Positions 33,515 to 36,867 of a DNA stretch of 36,867 nt are shown here, in pieces. The stretch covers positions 1 through 36,867 of the forward strand of contig JAOUPN010000007.1 in the NCBI GenBank assembly GCA_029879905.1, given 5' to 3'. The position numbers and the translations under genes were made by a program. The DNA comes from Nitrospira sp. Lineage in GTDB: Bacteria > Nitrospirota > Nitrospiria > Nitrospirales > Nitrospiraceae. Each line of letters starts with the position of its first letter. Position 1 is the stretch's first letter. The notes beneath the pieces were generated by a model, which saw nothing but the letters and a program-made list of their open reading frames with translations, was not told the origin of the DNA and ran no database searches.

Positions 33515-34572
33515 ACGGCCACTCGATGCCTCCCGCTTCTCAAAAAATTCATCGTATGAACCGTCAGCAGAATCGTGAAGTCGAGTTTGGCTTGCTCCTC
33601 CGCCACCGGAACATGCAGATCCAGTTCACGGCAGCGAGCGATCATGGCCTCCAACACCTGATCGATCGTATATTGATATTCGCCGGTCCAACTCGCGACC
33701 TTCCGCCGGACTTCCCGTCGAAACCGATTAAGAAAAGTCGCGGCCTTCGGCTTGTCTCGATGGGCGGGGGGACTCGCAAACAGACGTTTGAGATCAGGGT
33801 CGTAGAGCGACTGCCGGTCGACTCCATAATGTCTGCGTTTCCACTCATAGTGTTCCCGAAGCGTTTTCTTCAGGGAGGGCAAGGGATCCACTTCCTCATC
33901 GGTCGTCACGGCAGGAGAGACTCCCGAAAGTTCTTTCATCAATCCGTCGACATAGCGAAGTTTCTTCAAGACGGGCCATCCTCGGTACCGTTCTTCCCAT
34001 GCCGAATTCGGCGTCAACCAGACGGCAAATGTTTCGGCAAAATCTTCGTCCGGATGGCTTTGCGCATACCAAACGTCCAAATGGTGCACGAAGCTTCTGC
34101 TGTACGGGCGCGGCGAATAATACAGCGGATAACGTTGTGACGATTTTCCGAAAATCTTCTGGCGAATCTTGCGGCGCCGGATCTTGAAGGCGTTTTCGAT
34201 GGCGTGGCCGGCTTCGTGGCGCAAAATGCGCAAGCACCAATCCGCGGTGCCTCCCTCCACTTCCAACATCTGCGTCAGTTCAAGCCTCGCCAGACGAGGA
34301 TGGGCAAGATAAAAGGGGACGGCAATACCGGGAATCCCATCGGGCGTAAACCATTCGTTCGAGATCCAAAAATGCGGGTGAAACAGCAACTGCCGCGCTT
34401 CGAGTTCACGAGACAATTCGGCAATCGGCTGCTCAAGGAACCCGCCTGTGACCTTCAACTGCAACTCACACATCGGAAGATCGAGTAGATCCTCATCAGA
34501 CCATGAGGCCCATGGAGGATCCTCCTGATCGACTACCGGTGTCTTTAGGGCATCGGTCCCTGCGCGCGACAT
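33511..34572 (-). CDS. Putative zinc metallopeptidase (HExxH)
   Basis: The 353-residue protein has no signal peptide and is probably cytoplasmic. The zincin motif is RILRHEAGHAIENAF (H119, E120, H123), followed about 55 residues later by SHPDEDFAETFAVWL, likely giving the third ligand as in 'putative zinc-binding metallopeptidase' families. The N-terminal region (LCDLP-like motif ELQLKVTGGFLEQPIAELSRELEARQLLFHPHFWISNEWFTPDGIPGIAVPFYL) is well ordered, and the C-terminal 130 residues are helical and basic. It is translationally coupled to the ATP-grasp gene downstream, suggesting the two act on one peptide-like substrate. The ATG has no Shine-Dalgarno. Confidence 0.75.
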   Translation of the reverse strand: MSRAGTDALKTPVVDQEDPPWASWSDEDLLDLPMCELQLKVTGGFLEQPIAELSRELEARQLLFHPHFWISNEWFTPDGIPGIAVPFYLAHPRLARLELTQMLEVEGGTADWCLRILRHEAGHAIENAFKIRRRKIRQKIFGKSSQRYPLYYSPRPYSRSFVHHLDVWYAQSHPDEDFAETFAVWLTPNSAWEERYRGWPVLKKLRYVDGLMKELSGVSPAVTTDEEVDPLPSLKKTLREHYEWKRRHYGVDRQSLYDPDLKRLFASPPAHRDKPKAATFLNRFRREVRRKVASWTGEYQYTIDQVLEAMIARCRELDLHVPVAEEQAKLDFTILLTVHTMNFLRSGRHRVAV

Positions 34573-34764
34573 AGAACGTCTGGATTCCGTGGAGCCCCAG
34601 GCTTTCGCCTACTTCGCCAAATCCGTTCGGCTTCGAAGGCCAAGCAGCCGTGGCTTCCTGCGAAGGCAGATGAATGTGTTCGACGATTGTCCTGAAAGAA
34701 CTATAGCACGCAATACCCAACATGCCACGGACGGTCCTCTTCCAACTCTCGGGGAAACAGCCGC
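34573..34764 (-). promoter_or_regulatory. Upstream region of the metallopeptidase gene with a promoter and possible gene remnant
   Basis: On the minus strand an extended -10 TGC-TATAGT (34705-34700) has a weak -35 GTGGCA 17 bp upstream, giving a leader of about 120 nt. The region also contains short coding-like frames (RRLFPRELEEDRPWHVGYCV, then stop at the -10; and IVEHIHLPSQEATAAWPS in another frame), which could be scraps of an older gene. None is long enough to call. Confidence 0.35.
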
Positions 34765-35000
34765 CTAGCCCGCATTATTCATGACAGTTCGTCGCCCGTT
34801 CGACAGGCTCAGGGTCCCGAGCATCGTCGAGGGACGAAATCGCCAAGCCGCGTCGCGAGAGCGGCGCGCGGAGGCCTGAGGTTCTGAGGCGTACTCGTGC
34901 AGTACGTCGAGGGACCGAGGGGCGAGCCCGCCGCCTACAGGCTTGTCGCAGCAGCGGATCGGCGATTGCAGCAGAAGTGCTCATGAATAATGCGGGCTAG
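34765..35000. mobile_element. 236-bp palindromic-ended element (MITE- or REP-like)
   Basis: CTAGCCCGCATTATTCATGA (34765-34784) is repeated exactly in inverted orientation at 34981-35000. The interior is GC-rich and full of smaller inverted repeats, e.g. CGTACT-CGTGC-AGTACG, GTCCC...GGGAC and CCGCG...CGCGG. It has no transposase; a 69-codon ORF on the minus strand starts and ends in the terminal repeats but is arginine-rich and not protein-like. Non-autonomous transposable element or multi-hairpin RNA element are both possible. No clear target-site duplication is seen. Confidence 0.65.
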
Positions 35001-35070
35001 AGCAGCCCCTTTCTCACCCGCCTCCTCAAGATGCCATGGAGGGGAAGCCGTGGAGTTCCATAACCGTCCG

Positions 35071-35100
35071 TCGACAGGGAAGCCGCAAGCCAGGTACAAT
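35071..35100 (+). promoter_or_regulatory. Promoter of ttcA placed directly at the start codon
   Basis: TCGACA (35071-35076), an 18-bp spacer and TACAAT (35095-35100). The expected transcript start is about base 35107, the A of the ttcA ATG, suggesting a leaderless mRNA. Confidence 0.5.
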
Positions 35101-35106
35101 CTCCCC

Positions 35107-36045
35107 ATGCATGCGTCCGCAACCACATCGTCCTCTCCCCAAAAATTGGATGAACAAACGGAGAAGTTACAAACACGCCTCTGCCGTTTGGTGGGACAAG
35201 CCATCGCCGACTATCGCCTCATTGAAGACGGCGACAAGATCATGGTGTGTCTATCGGGCGGAAAGGACAGCTATGGCTTGCTCGATATCCTGCTCGTGTT
35301 GCAACGGCGAGCTCCGATTCGGTTCGATATCGTTGCCGTCAACCTCGATCAAAAACAGCCGGGATTCCCGGCCCACGTCCTACCCGACTATCTGACCGGC
35401 CGGGGTATCCCCTTTCATATTGAAACCCGCGATACCTACTCGATCGTCAAACGCCTGATCCCGGAAGGACAAACCACCTGTTCGTTGTGTTCTCGATTGC
35501 GACGCGGGCACCTGTACCGTCTGGCCACGGAACTCGGCGCCACCAAGATTGCGCTGGGCCATCACCGTGACGATATTGCGGAAACCCTGTTTCTGAATCT
35601 GTTCTACACAGGAAAATTGAAGGCGATCCCACCGAAGTTACGCTCAAAGGACGGGCGGCATCTCGTCATTCGCCCGCTGGCTTTCGTGAAGGAATCCGAC
35701 CTGGCACGATACGCCGAATTGCGGGGGTTCCCCATCATTCCCTGCGATCTCTGTGGATCTCAGGAAGATCTGAAACGGAAAAAGGTGAAGGCGTGGCTTC
35801 GTGAGGTGGAGCGGGACTCGCCCGGTGCGTCCGACAGCATCGCTGCCGCCCTCAGCAATGTCGCACCGGCCCTCTTAATGGACCCTCGCCTCTTTGACTT
35901 CACTTCGCTCAATACAAGCGGTGAACACATATCCGAGGGTGATGCCTGGCTGGATCAAGAACCGGCCTCGGATCACAACCTCACTGATCCTCATTCTTCA
36001 ACAGAAGCCGCTCAGGTTTCTCTGTCTTCGCCCCTTAAACCTTAG
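35107..36045 (+). CDS. ttcA: tRNA 2-thiocytidine biosynthesis protein TtcA
   Basis: TtcA thiolates cytidine 32 of certain tRNAs using a 4Fe-4S cluster and ATP. The 312 residues have the PP-loop [19 protein letters not shown] (SGGKDS, 50-55), the cluster cysteines C125 and C128 in [33 protein letters not shown], and the third cysteine region [14 protein letters not shown]. The last 60 residues are a serine-rich tail longer than in E. coli. I start at ATG 35107; the track start (34990) lies inside the terminal repeat of the 236-bp element. No Shine-Dalgarno is present, in keeping with a leaderless start. Confidence 0.92.
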   Translation: MHASATTSSSPQKLDEQTEKLQTRLCRLVGQAIADYRLIEDGDKIMVCLSGGKDSYGLLDILLVLQRRAPIRFDIVAVNLDQKQPGFPAHVLPDYLTGRGIPFHIETRDTYSIVKRLIPEGQTTCSLCSRLRRGHLYRLATELGATKIALGHHRDDIAETLFLNLFYTGKLKAIPPKLRSKDGRHLVIRPLAFVKESDLARYAELRGFPIIPCDLCGSQEDLKRKKVKAWLREVERDSPGASDSIAAALSNVAPALLMDPRLFDFTSLNTSGEHISEGDAWLDQEPASDHNLTDPHSSTEAAQVSLSSPLKP

Positions 36046-36251
36046 TCCTCCCGCATCCAGATCTTGCCACGATCCAGCATGTGGACGACCTACGACGGAC
36101 TCGCTGACTCCAGGCATGCGGTTCTCATTTTTACAGATTACTGAAGTCAGCGGAAATTCGTGAGAAACAGCCTCCCTGTAGGTGATACCGAAAACAACCG
36201 GATCGGCAAACGTCTTTTTACTCAAAACTCTGTCCCTGTAGACGAACACAA
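36046..36251. other. Gap after ttcA with no gene seen
   Basis: The stretch holds an inverted repeat GCTGACT (36113-36119) / AGTCAGC (36145-36151) and two CTCCCTGTAG/GTCCCTGTAG copies, but no convincing coding frame. The minus-strand ORF at 35998-36270 overlaps the ttcA end and starts inside the operator-like repeat, so I do not call it. Confidence 0.4.
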
Positions 36252-36309
36252 CGCATGAAGAAATCTTCATGCGCCTCTAACGCCTTCTTCATGCGCTGGG
36301 AACTATACT
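36252..36309 (+). promoter_or_regulatory. Operator-like triple repeat and -10 before the exported protein gene
   Basis: CGCATGAAG (36252-36260), four bases, CTTCATGCG (36265-36273) form a perfect 9-bp inverted repeat. A third exact copy CTTCATGCG lies at 36287-36295, 22 bp further on (about two helical turns). TATACT (36304-36309) is a good -10, but there is no -35 at 16-18 bp, which fits a promoter that needs a regulator bound to these repeats. Confidence 0.55.
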
Positions 36310-36336
36310 TTCTCGTATGAAAGGAGGTGAAGACCG

Positions 36337-36867
36337 ATGAGCTCTTTGTTCTTGGCAGCAGTTGCGCTCAGTCTTCTTGCGGAAGTGATACGACCGGCCC
36401 GTATGGTCACACGAATACGAATGTCCACCTGCTATCGAATCATCGGCGCGCTCGTGTTTTCAACGATCCTCCTTCCCGGTTTCGCGACGGCACATGGAAA
36501 TGTCGAATTGGAACAAGACACCTGTGTGCGGCGAGTCGGAGGAAGCATGGTCCATTTCAACGCCTATCAACCGCAAAACGCGGCAAAGGCTCACTATTGC
36601 ACGGAAATCCCCGGTGAGGGTGATACCTTCCTCGTGGTTGATCTGGTCGATCCGGGATTGCGCACGGTGCCGATGGAAGTTCGCGTCGTCAAGGGAATCG
36701 ATGACTCGTCCGACGATCAAACCGTCGCGTACTGGCCTCCCACAACCCATCCGGACGGCGTACTCCGAGGCGAAGCCACCCTGACCAAAGGACTGTATAG
36801 GGTAATTATTACGCCCGAGGGGCTGAGCCCTTCGTCGTATCTGCTGCGGGTCCAGCAAGTCGACTAT
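36337..36867 (+). CDS. Exported protein of unknown function, truncated by window edge
   Basis: An AAAGGAGGTGAAGACCG ribosome binding site sets ATG 36337; the frame is open to the last base (177 codons), so the track does not show it. Residues 3-18 (SLFLAAVALSLLAEVI) are hydrophobic, and residues 29-52 form a classic signal peptide (MSTCYRIIGALVFSTILLPGFATA-HG). The second ATG at 36421 is thus an alternative start, but it lacks a ribosome binding site. The mature part, HGNVELEQDTCVRRVGGSMVHFNAYQPQNAAKAHYCTEIPGEGDTFLVVDLVD, has two cysteines (63, 88) that may pair and a beta-rich, sandwich-like look. I have the impression of similar proteins in nitrifiers and methanotrophs but cannot name a family. 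Confidence 0.7.
   Translation, partial: MSSLFLAAVALSLLAEVIRPARMVTRIRMSTCYRIIGALVFSTILLPGFATAHGNVELEQDTCVRRVGGSMVHFNAYQPQNAAKAHYCTEIPGEGDTFLVVDLVDPGLRTVPMEVRVVKGIDDSSDDQTVAYWPPTTHPDGVLRGEATLTKGLYRVIITPEGLSPSSYLLRVQQVDY

Noticed and set aside
34775-34984. 69-codon minus-strand ORF inside the 236-bp element
   Set aside because: It begins and ends within the terminal repeats and is arginine-rich. It follows from the repeat sequence and is not protein-like.
35998-36270. 90-codon minus-strand ORF after ttcA
   Set aside because: It overlaps the ttcA 3' end, starts inside the operator-like repeat, and has no ribosome binding site or family.

Overview
The window looks like chromosomal DNA of a Nitrospirota bacterium, most likely Nitrospira or a close relative. 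This rests on moderately high GC, a DapL-type lysine route, a merged arginine/lysine biosynthesis operon and the overall style of the proteins; no 16S or other decisive marker is present. I see no phage, insertion sequence or CRISPR array. Most of the window is housekeeping DNA with short gaps.

Layout. The left edge (minus strand) holds the first 295 codons of a siroheme nitrite/sulfite reductase behind an Rrf2-type regulator, with a good promoter and operator-like repeats. Then on the plus strand come a Fis-like regulator, HU, tRNA-Val(GAC), thrS, infC (apparently starting at ATC), rpmI and rplT. Next are a methyltransferase-like protein (minus), a 650-base stretch that seems to hold a decayed gene or very small ORFs, dapL, then folK-panC. 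On the minus strand follow rmuC-mazG-like-pilZ and mltD, a glycerate 2-kinase and an 880-residue PEP-utilising phosphotransferase. A family-5 uracil-DNA glycosylase, a transaldolase and several small lipoproteins, membrane proteins and zinc-ribbon proteins fill 18.3-21.0 kb.

From 29.5 kb down to 21.4 kb the minus strand is one tightly packed run: argD-argF-argG-argH-small lipoprotein-lysA-dapA-dapB. It covers acetylornithine aminotransferase through argininosuccinate lyase, plus three lysine/DAP steps, which DapL at 7.9-9.1 kb complements. Beyond it lie a zinc-ribbon/DUF2628 membrane protein, gpmA, an unknown protein, a small outer-membrane barrel, a metallopeptidase/ATP-grasp pair, a 236-bp element with perfect 20-bp terminal inverted repeats, ttcA, and a truncated exported protein with a striking repeat cluster upstream.

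The best candidates for something not well described are the overlapping zinc-metallopeptidase/ATP-grasp gene pair, the glycerate kinase/PEP-phosphotransferase pair, the repeat-controlled exported protein at the right edge, the palindromic element at 34.8-35.0 kb, and the decayed or micro-ORF region at 7.2-7.75 kb. Motif and translation statements were read by hand; family names are from recognition, without database searches.
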